From Amyelois transitella (taxonomy: Eukaryota; Arthropoda; Insecta; Lepidoptera; Pyralidae), in the NCBI RefSeq assembly GCF_032362555.1, contig NC_083523.1, positions 2,331,501 through 2,395,500 on the forward strand: a DNA stretch of 64,000 nucleotides, read 5' to 3'. The notes below the pieces were generated by a model that saw nothing but the letters and a program-made list of their open reading frames with translations, was not told where the DNA came from and searched no databases. Positions within the stretch are counted from its first letter, which is position 1. Each line of letters begins with the position of its first letter. The position numbers were made by a program, and so were the translations under genes. Shown here piece by piece: positions 12,300-23,549 of the stretch.

Positions 12300-13590
12300 A
12301 CTTTATGTCAATATTATATAGAACAACTTCTGGCGTTTCTGGCGTTCCTCAGGGTTCCCATTTAGGCCCTCTGTTTTTCAACATCTTTATAAACGATCTG
12401 GCTGATAGGTTAACTTGCCCCGCACTTCTATATGCAGACGACTTAAAAATTTTTCATACTGTCGCTAATGAAAATGATGCCATGTTACTTCAAAATAACC
12501 TTAATGTTGTGGCTGATTGGTGTAACAGAAATGGCATGTTTCTAAATGAGAAAAAATGTTTCGTCATCTCTTTTACGCGTAAACACAATAAGTTTTTATT
12601 TGATTACAAATTAGGTATACACAAACTTGAACGTACTGTAACAATCAAGGATCTAGGAGTAATATTTGACAGTGAACTTTCTTTTCGTAATCATTATGAT
12701 TATATTATTTCGAAAGGTAACAGATTGTTGGGTTTTATTTCAAGAAGTACTAAAGATTTCAAAAATTATAATGGTTTCAAAAATTTATATTTTGCACTTA
12801 TAAGAAGTGTTCTTGAATACAATTCAGTTGTCTGGTCTCCATATTATAAGATCCACATTGATCGTATTGAGCAAGTTCAAAACAGGAGTCTAAAAATAAT
12901 GTCATTTAGAACTAATAACCATCGTAAGTTGATGTCGTATTCGGATAGACTTAAACACTTCAGCATATCCTCTTTGGAGGGTCGTCGTCACTGTAGTGAT
13001 CTAATTTATTTGTATAAAATAGTTCATGGTATTGTCGATGCACCCCCCCTATTGTCCCTCATTGGCTTTAATACTAGATATCGGCCGCGTAATCCCACGC
13101 ATAAGCTGTTCGCACTGGATGTTTGTATAAATAACACCTCGTATTATAATCCCGTTGTGCGAATGTGCAGAGCCTTTAACGATCTGGTACTCAGCCACAA
13201 ATCAAAATCTATTGATATTGATATTTTTGGAATCTCGTTTTATTCCTACAAAAGTAAGATACGCCTTCTTTTAAGTCTTTAAAATTTTTGTTGTTTTTTG
13301 TTTTAATTGGTGTCTCAACACAACTATACTATACTTGTTACTCAATTATACCGTTTTTCTACTATGTATAATATGTTAGTACTGCAGCTGTTATTAGACT
13401 TTTCTTTATTAGTAACCTTTTCTTTTTAAATAAGCTCATTTAGCTATATTTCTTTTGTTATTGTAACTTTGTTGTATACGCATGTGTTGAGTTGTTGCCT
13501 AGCTGTAGTTTTTTGGTTATTATGCATTGTATCATTTTGGTGACAACTTGTTATGTGTATCATAATAAATAAATAAATAAATAAATAAAG
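12300..13590 (+). mobile_element. 5'-truncated jockey-like non-LTR retrotransposon
   Basis: The copy holds only the C-terminal part of the reverse transcriptase ORF, a 3' UTR of about 280 bases and a terminal AAAT-type tandem tail (13563-13589), the usual form of a target-primed insertion that stopped early. It sits in the sense orientation inside the large intron of the R3HCC1L-like gene. The endonuclease domain, ORF1 and the N-terminal RT palm are missing. Confidence 0.85.
12305..13282 (+). CDS. LINE reverse transcriptase fragment (jockey-type)
   Basis: An uninterrupted 325-codon frame. It begins at RT motif 4 (GVPQGSHLGPLFFNIFINDL), followed by the catalytic YADD box (YADDLKIF), then the thumb region (KDLGVIFDSELSF) and the conserved C-terminal stretch with YNSVVWSPYY and the RIEQVQNRSLK motif. 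Families of the jockey/CR1 group have this order. The ATG at 12305 is only where the truncated frame happens to start; a complete ORF2 would extend over 500 codons upstream. That 325 codons remain free of stops suggests a fairly young insertion. It cannot retrotranspose on its own because the endonuclease is missing. Confidence 0.85.
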   Translation: MSILYRTTSGVSGVPQGSHLGPLFFNIFINDLADRLTCPALLYADDLKIFHTVANENDAMLLQNNLNVVADWCNRNGMFLNEKKCFVISFTRKHNKFLFDYKLGIHKLERTVTIKDLGVIFDSELSFRNHYDYIISKGNRLLGFISRSTKDFKNYNGFKNLYFALIRSVLEYNSVVWSPYYKIHIDRIEQVQNRSLKIMSFRTNNHRKLMSYSDRLKHFSISSLEGRRHCSDLIYLYKIVHGIVDAPPLLSLIGFNTRYRPRNPTHKLFALDVCINNTSYYNPVVRMCRAFNDLVLSHKSKSIDIDIFGISFYSYKSKIRLLLSL

Positions 13591-14865
13591 AACAAACAAA
13601 CAATTTCCACCGTCGCCTCCACGGAACGACCTACACAACCTACATTTTACCGCGCCGAGTTCAATAACCCGCGCGTGACGTAACGCTGCGCCGAGCAAGT
13701 GGCACGATGAACTGGCCCGTTCTTATGGAGTAATGGACGATGAATCTTGTTAATGAATTACCCTAATTTGATTTCAAAAATGCAAAAAAGTAATACGAAA
13801 ATATGTGAGAGGGATTACTGAAGAACTAGTAACATCAAAATTCCATATGGTAGGCGTTACCTTCGAACAGTAGTAGGTCATTAAAAAAATTTTTATAAAA
13901 AAGATGCGATGAATTGAAAAAAAATCTCCTCCTCTTTTGAAGTCTGGCAAAAATACAAAGCACATAAAGAAATATTTTTAACACTTATTTCCGCTTTCCA
14001 ACATTTCTGTACTCATGCCCAGAGCCTAAATTTTGATTACAATATTTCTGATTCCTTTACATTTCATTCCTGCCTCCGTAGCATGACCCGCGCCGTTTTT
14101 ATCGCGCGAAAAACTATCGCTGTCCCGTTTCACGTCATAATTAAAAGCGAAACAGCGAATAGGTGCCATGCTATTCTTCACCTTGGGCTTGTGGAGGTAA
14201 CATTTTGATCAAAATCCATTAACCTTTTTGCCTTTATATTATCTTTTCATTTATTTATGTACAAAAAATGATATACAGGAGCATTTAACACAGAAATTGT
14301 TTTTCTTCAGAAATTATTCTTTTAAAGATATAATTGGCTTTCGTAGTTTGTAATGTTCTAGATTTCTAAATCCTCTCCTTGTAAGGATCTAAAATACATG
14401 TTCATTTATTTATCTCTAAAATTATATTGAAAGATGCTCCGGCTACCAGCATGGGAAACAGGCGAGATAAGTTATAAAAGAGATTAAACAAAACCTAAGG
14501 AAACGCCAATATCAATTCCGGGAAATTCTTGTTCGATCATTGTCTCAGAAAGAGGCGCGATCCGATAGTAATTGCTCACAATTATATGCATTCAATCAAT
14601 GCTTACTTGCTTCCCGATAGATCAAGTGAACTTTAGACTTGAATTGAGATGTATTTTATAGGTATAATATATTTTAAACACGTTTTGAAAAGTCTCACTG
14701 AGAATTTGAAGGTCTTGAAGAAGTTAAAAAACTTTATTCAATAGTCATTCGACTGAAGCAATTAATACTATTATTGCGAAAGTAAGTTTATTTGTTTGTT
14801 TTGTTGTCTCTTTATGAGTTTTCTACTTAACTAATTTTCTTGAATTTGGCAAATTTATAATAAAG
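13591..14865. other. Intronic stretch without recognised feature
   Basis: Right part of the large intron. No exon of compatible phase and no named repeat was recognised. Confidence 0.45.
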
Positions 14866-14867
14866 GG

Positions 14868-14981
14868 TCTGGAGAAGGATATAGGGTACTTTTTAGCCCG
14901 GTAAAAACAAAAGTTCCCGTGGTATTTGCGAAAAACCGTTATTCTTTTGTAGGTGGAACTCAATTCTGGTAAAATCTAGTA
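14868..14981 (+). repeat. Helitron-like 3' terminal fragment
   Basis: Ends in AAAATCTAGT and shares 'tctggagaaggatata' and 'tattcttttgt' with a copy at 41507-41612 that ends the same way. A CTAGT terminus fits a Helitron 3' end, but no start with TC was located. Confidence 0.4.
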
Positions 14982-15141
14982 TAAATCTGTGACCGAGTCT
15001 GTCTGTAGCATTGGTAAATATAGTTTTCTTTTCTTCTTCCACGCCAGGAGTTCCACTCTGAATGAAAATTTATTTTACCTTCATCGTTTATTGTATTTAT
15101 TGTCACGAAATAAAAAAAAAAGAGTAATTATATTTTTAATA

Positions 15142-15404
15142 TGTGCCGTGTGGTTCCTGGCACCAATAAAAAAATAATAGGACCACTCCCTCTCATTCCC
15201 ATGGATGTCGTAAAAGGCGACTAAGGGATAGGCTTATAATTTGAGATTCTTTTTTTAGGCGATGGACTAGCAACCGGTCATTATTTGAATCTCAATTCTA
15301 CCATTGAGCCAAACAGCTGAACGTGGCCAATCAGTCCTTTTAAGACTGTTGGCTCTGTCTACCCCGCATGGGATATAGACGTGAATATATGTATGTATGT
15401 ATGT
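15142..15404 (+). repeat. Family A repeat, complete
   Basis: Runs from 'gtgccgtgtggttcctggca' to the ATGTATGTATGTATG tail, so both ends of the family are present. Confidence 0.85.
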
Positions 15405-15663
15405 TATTTTTAATATCGAAAACAGCACGGCACCATTTTGCTTTGTTTACCTGAGACCAAATAATGCTTTAATTATTATCTTTCTGCAACTGAACCCCAA
15501 AAAAATGGTAGAAAGTGTAGCAGGAAGCTACAACGGAGAGTCGGTTACATGTAATTCCTACCATACCCACAATTACGTAGTATGTAGTACAGATTTCTTA
15601 CATTTCAATTGCAACTTGCAACACACTGTACGTATGTTTCCTGTTTATGTAGTTTTATTTACA

Positions 15664-16267
15664 ACTAGCTGTGCCCTCGACTTCGTCCGCGTGGAATAGT
15701 TATTTTGGGCATCATTGAAGCGCCCTCAGGGATGAATAATTTTCCCCGTTTTTTTTTTCCACATATTCCATTATTTCTTTGCTATTTAAAGTTGCAGTGT
15801 GATGTTATATAGCCTGCCTTCCTCGATAAATGGTCGATTCAACACAAAAATAATTTTTCAATTCGAACCAGTAGTTCCTGAGATTAGCGCGTTCAAACAA
15901 ACAAACTCTTCAGCTTTATAATCTTTAATATAAAAATTAATCGCTAAATGTGTTGGTAAGCGCACACAAGAACGCCTGGACCAATTTGGCCAATTCTTTT
16001 TTTTCAATATTCGTCAAAGCTCAAGGATGGTTTTTACGGCGAAAAAATACCAAATAATTGCCTAAAAAACCTTAAAAACAGTCCTTTTCTTTATCCCATA
16101 CAAATGTTTTCTAACTAATACGTACAGTCAATTTGAGCTTTATTGCTAATATATAAAGTTCACTGTTGTCTAAGCAATGTAGGTCTAATAAATAGGAACA
16201 AAAAACTGTCATATTACAAATCTTTTTGACAGAACGAAGTCTGTCGGGTCCGCTATTATTAGTATAG
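15664..16267 (-). mobile_element. Non-autonomous Helitron-like element
   Basis: On the minus strand it starts near 16267 with the 'atctatactaat' type 5' end and finishes at 15664 with 'gagggcacagctagt', a CTAGT terminus preceded by GC-rich sequence (cgcggacgaagtcg) able to form a 3' hairpin. It encodes no Rep/helicase. Confidence 0.6.
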
Positions 16268-16484
16268 ATTCTGGCGTGAAATAAAAAACAAAACTGAAGT
16301 TCTATGTAAAATGATCAAATCAAAAATTCAAATTCAATTTTTTTTTTCAAATTCATATTCGAAATTGTTAATGACCAGTGTCAGCGATATACAGTTTGTA
16401 CACCTGACCCTGTAGCCCCAAGCTTCTGGGTCTAGTCCTGGTGAATGAAACTCTTGTTTTATTCGCTGGTATGATTAATAACTT

Positions 16485-16560
16485 GCGACCCGCCCCGGCT
16501 TTGCACATGTAGCATTTGTACATATAAACCTTCCTCTTTACCTATATATTAAAAAAACTG
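16485..16560 (-). repeat. Second Helitron-like 3' end subfamily, fragment
   Basis: The reverse complement carries 'gcaaagccggggcgggtcgc', as do copies ending at 45990 and 53719, which finish in CGCTAGT. Only the terminal part is kept. Confidence 0.45.
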
Positions 16561-16611
16561 ACCCTATTTAAAGATCTAAGCTTATACATAGATGCACGGT
16601 AGTGATTCTAT

Positions 16612-16875
16612 ACATACATACATACATATAGTCACGTCTATATCCCTTGTGGGGTAGACAGTGCCAACAGTCTTGAAAAGACTGAATGGCCACGATCAGC
16701 TATTTGGCTTAATGATAGAATTGAGATTCAAATAGTGACAGGTTGCTAGCCCATCGCCTAAAAAAAGAATCCCAAGTTTTTAAGCTTATCCCTTAGTCGC
16801 CTTTTACGACATCCATGGGAAAGAGATGGAGTGGTCCTATTCTTTTTTGTATTGGTGCCGGGAACCACACGGCAC
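16612..16875 (-). repeat. Family A repeat, complete
   Basis: Begins in a (TACA)n tract and ends 'gggaaccacacggcac'. Lies 160 bases upstream of exon 17033. Confidence 0.85.
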
Positions 16876-17032
16876 ATAAAAGAAAATGAACCTATTTAAA
16901 GATCTGAGCTTATACATATATGCACGGGACGCGACTTTGCTTTACCATGTAGTGATTCTATCCTAAATGTAATTAGCCTTTTTCGCTCTTAACAAATTCT
17001 GTCTAAATTTAGTTTTTTTTTTTATTTTCCAG

Positions 17033-17147
17033 CTTCAGAAGTGCTCTCATCGCAGCGGCCTTTGGTGCGGTGTCGCCCCCTCCACGCAGCCACGTTAGAG
17101 TCGAGAAACAAGGCAAAGAAATGCGCTGAGTACCTGCAACCCTATAG
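17033..17147 (+). CDS. R3HCC1L-like protein, exon
   Basis: The acceptor 'ttattttccag' and donor AG|GTGAGG bound 115 bases whose phases match both neighbours (2 bases in, 2 bases out). The residues include RCRPLHAATLESRNKAK and CAEYLQPYR, matching the conserved end of the RRM-like region of the R3HCC1 family (KxRPLxxAT and ACAEFLQP). The exon is too short to stand out as an open frame; it was found by homology and phase. Confidence 0.85.
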
Positions 17148-17217
17148 GTGAGGAAATGATGTTAAACTCGTTCGACTTTTGATACTGCTTCAGTTTTGGT
17201 TGGCCATTGGTCTTACA

Positions 17218-17470
17218 TACATAAAATGACGCCTCTTTCCCGGAGGTGTAGGCGGAGACTACCTCTTTTCACTTGCCACGATCTCTGCATACTTCCTTCG
17301 CTTTATTCACATTCATAACTCTCTTCATGCAAGCTCAGCGGTTTCGGGTACTTTTGACCTGACCCTTTATCAGGACGTCCTTAATTTGATCAAGATACGT
17401 TCGTCTAGGTCTTCCCACTCCGACCTTTCCCTCCACACTCTCTTTGTATATCTTCTGCTGCCATTGATCT
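17218..17470 (-). repeat. Family B: RTE-like LINE ORF2 C-terminal fragment
   Basis: Shares 'cacgcctctttcccggagg' and 'tacgttcgtctaggtcttcc' with the better preserved copy at 18155-18470. Coding potential is lost. Confidence 0.75.
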
Positions 17471-17533
17471 TGAATAGATTAATTTAGGTTAAGGTGGATG
17501 TGCACATATAGAGGTGTGTAAGTTCATCTCAAC

Positions 17534-17746
17534 TCCACCTCGTTCCCATGGATGTCGTAAAAGGCGACTAAGGGAAAGGCTAACAAACTTGGGATTCTTC
17601 TTTTAGTCGATAGGCTAGCAACCTGTCACTATTTGAATCTCAATTCTATCTATAAGCCAAACAGCTGAATGTGGCCTATCATTCTTTTCGAGACTGTCGG
17701 CTCTGTTTACCCAGCATGGGATATAGACTTTATATGTATGTATGTA
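17534..17746 (+). repeat. Family A repeat, 5'-truncated
   Basis: Lacks the 'gccgtgtggttc' start but keeps 'cccatggatgtcgtaaaagg' and the TATGTATGTATG end. The next family A copy follows directly, head to tail. Confidence 0.8.
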
Positions 17747-17748
17747 TT

Positions 17749-18008
17749 GCCGTGTGGTTCCCGGCACCAATACAAAAAAGAATAGGACCACTCCATCTCT
17801 TTCCCATGGATGTCGTTAAAGGCGACTAAGGGATAGGCTTATAAACTTTGTATTCTTCTTTTAGGCAATCGGCTAGCAACCTGTCACTATTTTAATCTAA
17901 ATTCTATTATTAAGCCAAATAGCTGAATGTGGCCTATCATTCTTTTCAAGACTGTCGGCTCTGTCTACCTCACAAGGTATAAAGACGTGTTTATATGTAT
18001 GTATATGT
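17749..18008 (+). repeat. Family A repeat, complete, abutting an exon
   Basis: Runs from 'gccgtgtggttcccggcacc' to 'atgtatgtatatg' at about 18007. The acceptor of the next R3HCC1L exon (AG at 18020-18021) lies only about 13 bases after it, so the repeat likely contributes the branch-point region of that intron. Confidence 0.85.
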
Positions 18009-18021
18009 CGATATATTACAG

Positions 18022-18143
18022 ACAGAGGCCAGAGACATGCACAGCGTTGGCGCGGCGTTTGGTATCCGGCGCTCTGGGGGTCAAACTGAGCACCGCTCGA
18101 GAGGAACGTGACGAAGAGAGAAGAATTATCACCAAAGCTAGAG
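18022..18143 (+). CDS. R3HCC1L-like protein, exon
   Basis: The 122-base exon after 'gatatattacag' continues the frame with [20 protein letters not shown], closely matching the vertebrate family motif RPETSAALARRLVxxALG. It then enters a charged helix ([15 protein letters not shown]) that fits the C-terminal coiled coil. The donor is AGAG|GTATCT, phase 1, compatible with exon 19267-19346. Confidence 0.85.
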
Positions 18144-18154
18144 GTATCTTTTAT

Positions 18155-18470
18155 ACATACATACATACATACATAAAATCACGCCTCTCTCCCGGAGAGG
18201 TAGTCAGAGACTACCTCTTTCCACTTGCCACGATCTCTGCATACTTCCTTCGCTTCATCCACATTCATAACTCTCTTAATGCAAGCTCGGCGGTTTCGGG
18301 TACTTTTGACCTGACCCTTTACCAGGACGTCCTTAATTTCATCTAGATACGTTCGTCTAGGTCTTCCCACTCCGACCTTTCCCTCCACACTCTCCTTGTA
18401 TATCTGCTTAGTCAATCTGTTTTCATTCATCCTCTCCACATGACCGAACCATCTCAACATCTTTTATTGT
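18155..18470 (-). repeat. Family B: RTE-like LINE ORF2 C-terminal fragment, open
   Basis: The minus strand is open for 93 codons and reads MLRWFGHVERM, then [11 protein letters not shown] and [11 protein letters not shown], ending with DRGKWKEVV. This is the typical C-terminus of RTE-class reverse transcriptases (WFGHVxRM ... GRPxxRWxD ... DRxxWK). It is a LINE relic, not a host gene, although the frame is intact. The (TACA)n tract next to it is a common border of this family. Confidence 0.75.
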
Positions 18471-18689
18471 TGATTAGTTTTTGTAAACTCATACATATAT
18501 AGATAGGCACATATCTATATAACTTGCGGGGTAAGATACGAGCCGAAAGTCTGAAAAAGACTGGATGGTGGTTTAATGGAAAATGTACAAAAAAAGGTAG
18601 GAAAATAATTAATATTTAAAATTTTTGCCAAAATTATAAATGCGACATTCTGTGCCGCTAGTTTGTTTTCGTATCGCTCGTTGTTCGAG

Positions 18690-18960
18690 AGCGTCGTTGG
18701 TCGAGAGCGTCGTTGGTCGAATCGGTAAAGTGCCCGGTTAAAAATTGTGATGCGCATAAAGGCACAGTTTCGAATCCCACCTCGGCCATGTACCAATTAA
18801 TTATTTCGAAGTTTTGTACATTAGCTGATGCTCTTACGGTGAGTACCAATAACTATTTGCGACGTTAGGTACCTACATTAGTTTGAATAACAACCGCTCT
18901 TGCGGTGGGGGGAAACATCGTGAGGAAATCGGCACATTCAGGAATCTGGATGTGTAACAA
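18690..18960 (+). repeat. Family E SINE with tRNA-like head
   Basis: The head shows tRNA-like boxes ('ggtaaagtgcccgg' and GTTTCGAATCCCACC), then the family body 'gctcttacggtgag' (present twice) and 'catcgtgaggaaatcggcac'. A small tandem repeat ('gtcgagagcgtcgttg', 18683-18722) precedes the head. Confidence 0.65.
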
Positions 18961-19025
18961 CCACATTTACATGTTTATTTTAGCCCATAACTGTTCATAT
19001 CACTAAGAGCCAAGATTATGAAATT

Positions 19026-19210
19026 AGTAGAGGCCGCCCGCGATTTCGTCCGCATGGAAACCCTATCAATCCCGCGGGTACTCCGGGATAAAAATAGTAG
19101 CCTATATGTTATTCTGGATCTTCAGCTACCTACATACCAAATTTCATCGTAATCGGTTCAGTAGTTTTTGCGTGAAAGAGTAATAAATCGCATTTATAAT
19201 ATTAGTAGAA
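19026..19210 (-). repeat. Non-autonomous Helitron-like element, short
   Basis: The minus strand runs from 'ctactaatattataaatgcg' to 'cgaaatcgcgggcggcctc' and matches the plus-strand copy at 59915-60110. The CTAGT end is degraded. Confidence 0.5.
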
Positions 19211-19266
19211 TAGGGACGATTATGTGAGGTGATTGGGTCTAATGTATACCTTATTTTGTATTTCAG

Positions 19267-19346
19267 AGAAAAAAAGACAGGCGGCACTTCACAAGGAGGC
19301 CGCGTGGGATGGCTCGCTCGCCAACCAATCGCTGGCAGACGCTTGA
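19267..19346 (+). CDS. R3HCC1L-like protein, terminal coding exon
   Basis: The acceptor is 'tttgtatttcag'. The exon reads EKKRQAALHKEAAWDGSLAN, continuing the coiled coil, and stops with TGA at 19344-19346. The family's vertebrate members end with a similar RKxLxAxxREDAWDG stretch, which supports the exon and the stop. Phase 1 fits exon 18022-18143. The four exons give about 474 residues without the unknown N-terminus. Confidence 0.8.
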
Positions 19347-19365
19347 GGTATACTTATTGTTTACA

Positions 19366-19476
19366 TGCGTATAGTCACGTCTATATCCGGTGCGGGGTAG
19401 ACAGAGCTAAACAAAGGCCACGTTCAGCTGTATGGCTTCATGACAAAATTGAAATTCAAATAGTGACAGGTTGCTG
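19366..19476 (-). repeat. Family A fragment in the 3' UTR of the R3HCC1L-like gene
   Basis: Carries 'tagtcacgtctatatcc' and 'caaatagtgacaggttgct'. It lies between the stop codon and the candidate AATAAA at 19493, so the transcript probably includes it. Confidence 0.7.
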
Positions 19477-19492
19477 TAATACATATTGATTG

Positions 19493-19498
19493 AATAAA
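19493..19498 (+). terminator. Candidate polyadenylation signal of the R3HCC1L-like gene
   Basis: First AATAAA after the stop at 19346. Confidence 0.4.
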
Positions 19499-19904
19499 TA
19501 TTATTATTTTACAAGAAAAAAACGCCAATTATTAGCTGTTTGCTTCGTCAAATGCCAACAGAAAATCAACAGCAACACGTTTTGTCAAATAAATACTTAT
19601 TTTATTTCACGTCTTGTTGTCTGACAGGGTAGATAGAGGCGAGTACTATAGGGCACATATATACATAGTTTTATATTTTAGGTAATTAATTATATATATA
19701 TATATATTATAATTCTTTTGACTTTTGAAACGGTGTTATGAAAATAATATTTTTTCAAAGTCTGCATAATAAAATGGCATGATTTCTTTACACATTTTTC
19801 TTAATAACATTTTTTGTATGTATGTATGATTGTGTAGGCGTTAACTTTCAGTTCACAGTAGGACTGTTTTTGATTAAATTTAAATACAACATACAACATA
19901 ACAT

Positions 19905-20136
19905 ACGGGGGGCAAATTACACTGATTGAGTTAGCCTCGAAGTAAGTTCGAAACTTGTGTTACGAGATACCAACTCAACGATACTATATTTTATAATAAA
20001 TACTTATATAGATAAACATCCAAGACCCAGGACAATCAGAAAAAGTTCTTTTCTCATCACGCCCTGGCCGGGATTCGAACCCGGGACCTCCGGTGTCACA
20101 GACAAGCGTACTACCGCTGAGCCACAGAGGCCGTCA
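19905..20136 (-). repeat. Family C SINE, full length
   Basis: From the tail 'ggggggcaaattacactg' to the tRNA-like head at 20043-20136 (B box GGTTCGAATCCCGG on the minus strand). Confidence 0.85.
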
Positions 20137-20289
20137 AATGGTAGGATATATCAAATTTTTTTTTTTAATTTTCGTGTTTCAACAAAATCTTTTTACTCTT
20201 TTGAGATATTCACAGTTTTGTAAAAAAATGGGATAGCGAGGTCTAAGTTCGCGGCGAACAACCAATGCATTTGTTAGAATCCAGTTAAA

Positions 20290-20395
20290 ACGTATCACGC
20301 CTCTAGCTGTCTCGAAACGACTGAAAGGCCACGTTCAGCTAAATGGCTTTATAATGAAGTTCAGATTCAGGCAGTGTCATGTTGAACGCCCGTGA
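20290..20395 (-). repeat. Family A fragment, diverged
   Basis: Keeps 'aaggccacgttcagctaaat' and 'cagattcaggcagtgtca'. Both ends are lost. Confidence 0.5.
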
Positions 20396-20399
20396 CACA

Positions 20400-23091
20400 C
20401 TGACACATTTTCTTACTCAATAAAGTTAGGCAAAAGTTTTTTTTTTTTACAAATTTATTGGTAGATTTTAATGAAACAATATAAAAAATTAATATTTAAG
20501 CAACAATCGTGGTAATAAATGGTACGGAACCCTTTGTGCGCCTGTCCAATACGCGCTTGGTCGATTTTTTTTGCTTGCTTTGAATTTTTTGCTTTTAGTT
20601 TTATTTTTTTTACATCCTAACAATGATATTGAGTGGTTCGACTATTTTAGAAACCACATTGTTACGAACTGATTAGTTTGTCTACGATTAGCATAAAAAA
20701 ATGCATAAGTTGTTTGGAAAAAAAGGTGTTATAATTATTTATCATTTCACATTTTAATGTTATGGCTCCATCGTTTAACAAAACGATGATTTTGTCAATG
20801 TCGAGGTTGAGAAATACACGATTGAACTTGACAATTGACGGTATCGTACATTAATGTGTCCCCTAACACTTTAAGAGTTACTTAGGTAGTTATTATTAAC
20901 AATTAATTGTTATTTAGCGAAGAAGATTAATTTGATAAAGTGATGTTTAAGTAAAAAGGGATAGTCATTGCAAGGTAGTACTTTTAATATACAAATATCT
21001 ATAAAATTTACATATATTTTTAAATGAAGAGGTATTGATGAACGTACCTTGACCTAATCAGGGACGTCCTGGCGAAAGGTCAGAAGTATATTATAGAGTG
21101 TCTTAAATTGACATAAACGAACCAACCCACGACTTTATCAGACTGTCATTAAACACTTGTCAAACTGATGACTGTATAAATTGACCAGAAATATAGATAA
21201 CCTCAATTTATTTTTATGGAATTGGCAAAACCAATAAAATTAAAGACAACCTAACTCAGCATTTTTATGTATCTGTATATTTCTTGTTTCGTGTTGCTTG
21301 AAACGCGGAACTAGCGCCCTCATTACCGGTACGTTATATTTCTGGTCAAGCTTTAAATAAGAAAACATTCCAATTATTTAAAAATTGTATTTTTTTTTTC
21401 AGTTGCCGACATCGCCGACCGACCATCGTATACTAAGTTGATTAGCTCTCAAAATCTACGTAAAGTTACACTATTTTTAAGCACATAGATATTTTTCTAA
21501 ACGAATTCTATTAAATATAGCACGCCCAAGAGGTTTTGGTCCTTCGTTCTGTGTCATAGTGTAGTTTTAATTCCGCGTAGAATAATTTCCTTATTGTAAA
21601 GCTGTGGGCTTCCTGTCAATTGACTGATCTTAATATTCATTTATATAGATATATATTTTCAAACACATTTGAACTTATTAATTTAATAGAATAAATAATA
21701 ATGCATGCATATGTATATCTATATTACTTTAAAAAAAATCATTATGTTATTTGATTACCATAATGTCTTGAAGTGTCGCTTATTATTTTTGGGATTTTCA
21801 AAATAAAAATACGGAGTTTTTATGCATAAACATTTAAAACTATAATTCGAAAAACGAAAATTAAAAAAAAAACATTGCGTCAATGCGGCACAAAGGAGGA
21901 TGGATAGGAGCTTTAACACATAACAATAAGTAATATTATTGGTATTTAAAATTTAATAATATTACATGACATTGTGTTATATAAAATATGTATTTCAATT
22001 TATTTATTAATTAAAGGCACAGGGGAGACCACGGCGGCACACAGTCACACTATCAAAGATTATACAAATATGTATTTTGACATTATTTTATTAATGTACA
22101 ATAAGATAATAATGACATACAATGATAAGACACACACACACATAACAAATATACATAAATGTCAATATATTACCATTAAATTTGATTATTTTCTTATATT
22201 CACTCGATATCTTCAATTTGCTCACACTTCATCATTATTTTTAACTTGCAAATGTTATCAGCTAAATAATGTGTTTAGCATTAAGTCCATTGTGCTTTAA
22301 AATAAAAGAAATTAATGAATATTATTTATATATATACAGATATAATAAATACTCAATTGGATAAACGAAACGCTTTACTTCGAAATATTAATTACATATT
22401 TTTATATTAAAACTTAAAGATTAAAATAAAATTGCAATCTCGACGTTTTGTCCTTTTGATAAGTATGAAACGGCTCAGAAACTATTTTATATTCTACATA
22501 GTATTTTTATACCAAATATTAGTATTGTGTATTATCAATATACTAACTCTGTAGGCTATGTGAAGAAAATGTGGGTAATTCTTATGTGTCCTCGTGGAAT
22601 TTTTATTTCTAATTATTATTAGTAAGAAGCTTGAAGCTGAAACGGTGATGTTTGACTGTGGCGTCTGTGTGTATGTATATGTTAATTTGCAACAGAGAAA
22701 AGTAAACCACTTACAATACGTAAAGTGGAAAATAAATGGATTTTGACCTCTTTTTCCGAGTAATTTCAAAAACGTTGTAAAAGCGAAACATGTTTTGTAG
22801 ATAACATCTTTTGTGCAATCTTAGACGCAAATAAACAGATACGGTCAGATTCAATGCTGTTTGATCTCTTTTCGCATAATACTTTTTTTAAAGCTAAATT
22901 TTTTTTGAAGTTTACCCTCATATATTTTATATTTTTATCATATAAATATTTATTATGGTGTTAAAGAGTATCTTCATGATTTCTAGGATAGAGACGAAAT
23001 ATGAGAACGAGAATTGTAACTGCTACAAGTAATATATTACTATGTTATAGTACAGCAACTAAATATAAATATACATATATCCAACAAATTA
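20400..23091. other. Long stretch without recognised gene
   Basis: Very AT-rich. Nothing coding was recognised on either strand. A short CA run lies at about 22131-22142 (acacacacacac). One open frame of 108 codons at 21974 has AT-driven composition and no motif. Confidence 0.5.
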
Positions 23092-23150
23092 AATCTATTG
23101 AGTTAGCCTCGAAGTAAGTCCGAGACTGGTTCACTGTGTAACGAGCAATT
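23092..23150 (-). repeat. Family C SINE tail fragment
   Basis: Only 'ttgagttagcctcgaagtaa' and adjoining bases remain, the end opposite the tRNA head. Confidence 0.6.
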
Positions 23151-23376
23151 ATATAACAAGTATAATTTTTGCACAAATTTTTAATCTCTAAATCTTGCGC
23201 CATTCAATCGAATTAAGATTAGCGCTATCTTTTATTAGCTTTGAATAATTTCATACGTCGAAGACAGATGGCGCCACAGTGTAAAACACGTGAACGTTCT
23301 CATCGGGAGTTACGCCTTCTAGTCTGTAGCGGACCGACAACCTCTTGGCGTTGAAATCATTAGTCGAATTAGTCGT

Positions 23377-23388
23377 AATAGGGGATAT
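23377..23388 (+). repeat. Left terminal inverted repeat of the THAP element
   Basis: AATAGGGGATAT, inverted at 24623-24634. The match continues for a few bases with a mismatch (TCAT against GCAT). Confidence 0.7.
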
Positions 23389-23549
23389 TCATGTTTTTTT
23401 TTTTTGTCATAAATCAATATTTTACTTCATTGTAATGTAGAAAAAAATATAATTAAGCTTCAAAAAGTCTAGATATTTTTCAAAATGAAATTTAAAACTT
23501 TGAATTTATTTGAGCAGTTCAAACGCCGTCATTTTGCGCGCGCTTTGCG

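Noticed and set aside
18179-18460. 93-codon minus-strand frame as a host gene
   Set aside because: Its motifs are those of RTE-type reverse transcriptase C-termini, and decayed copies of the same sequence occur elsewhere in the window.
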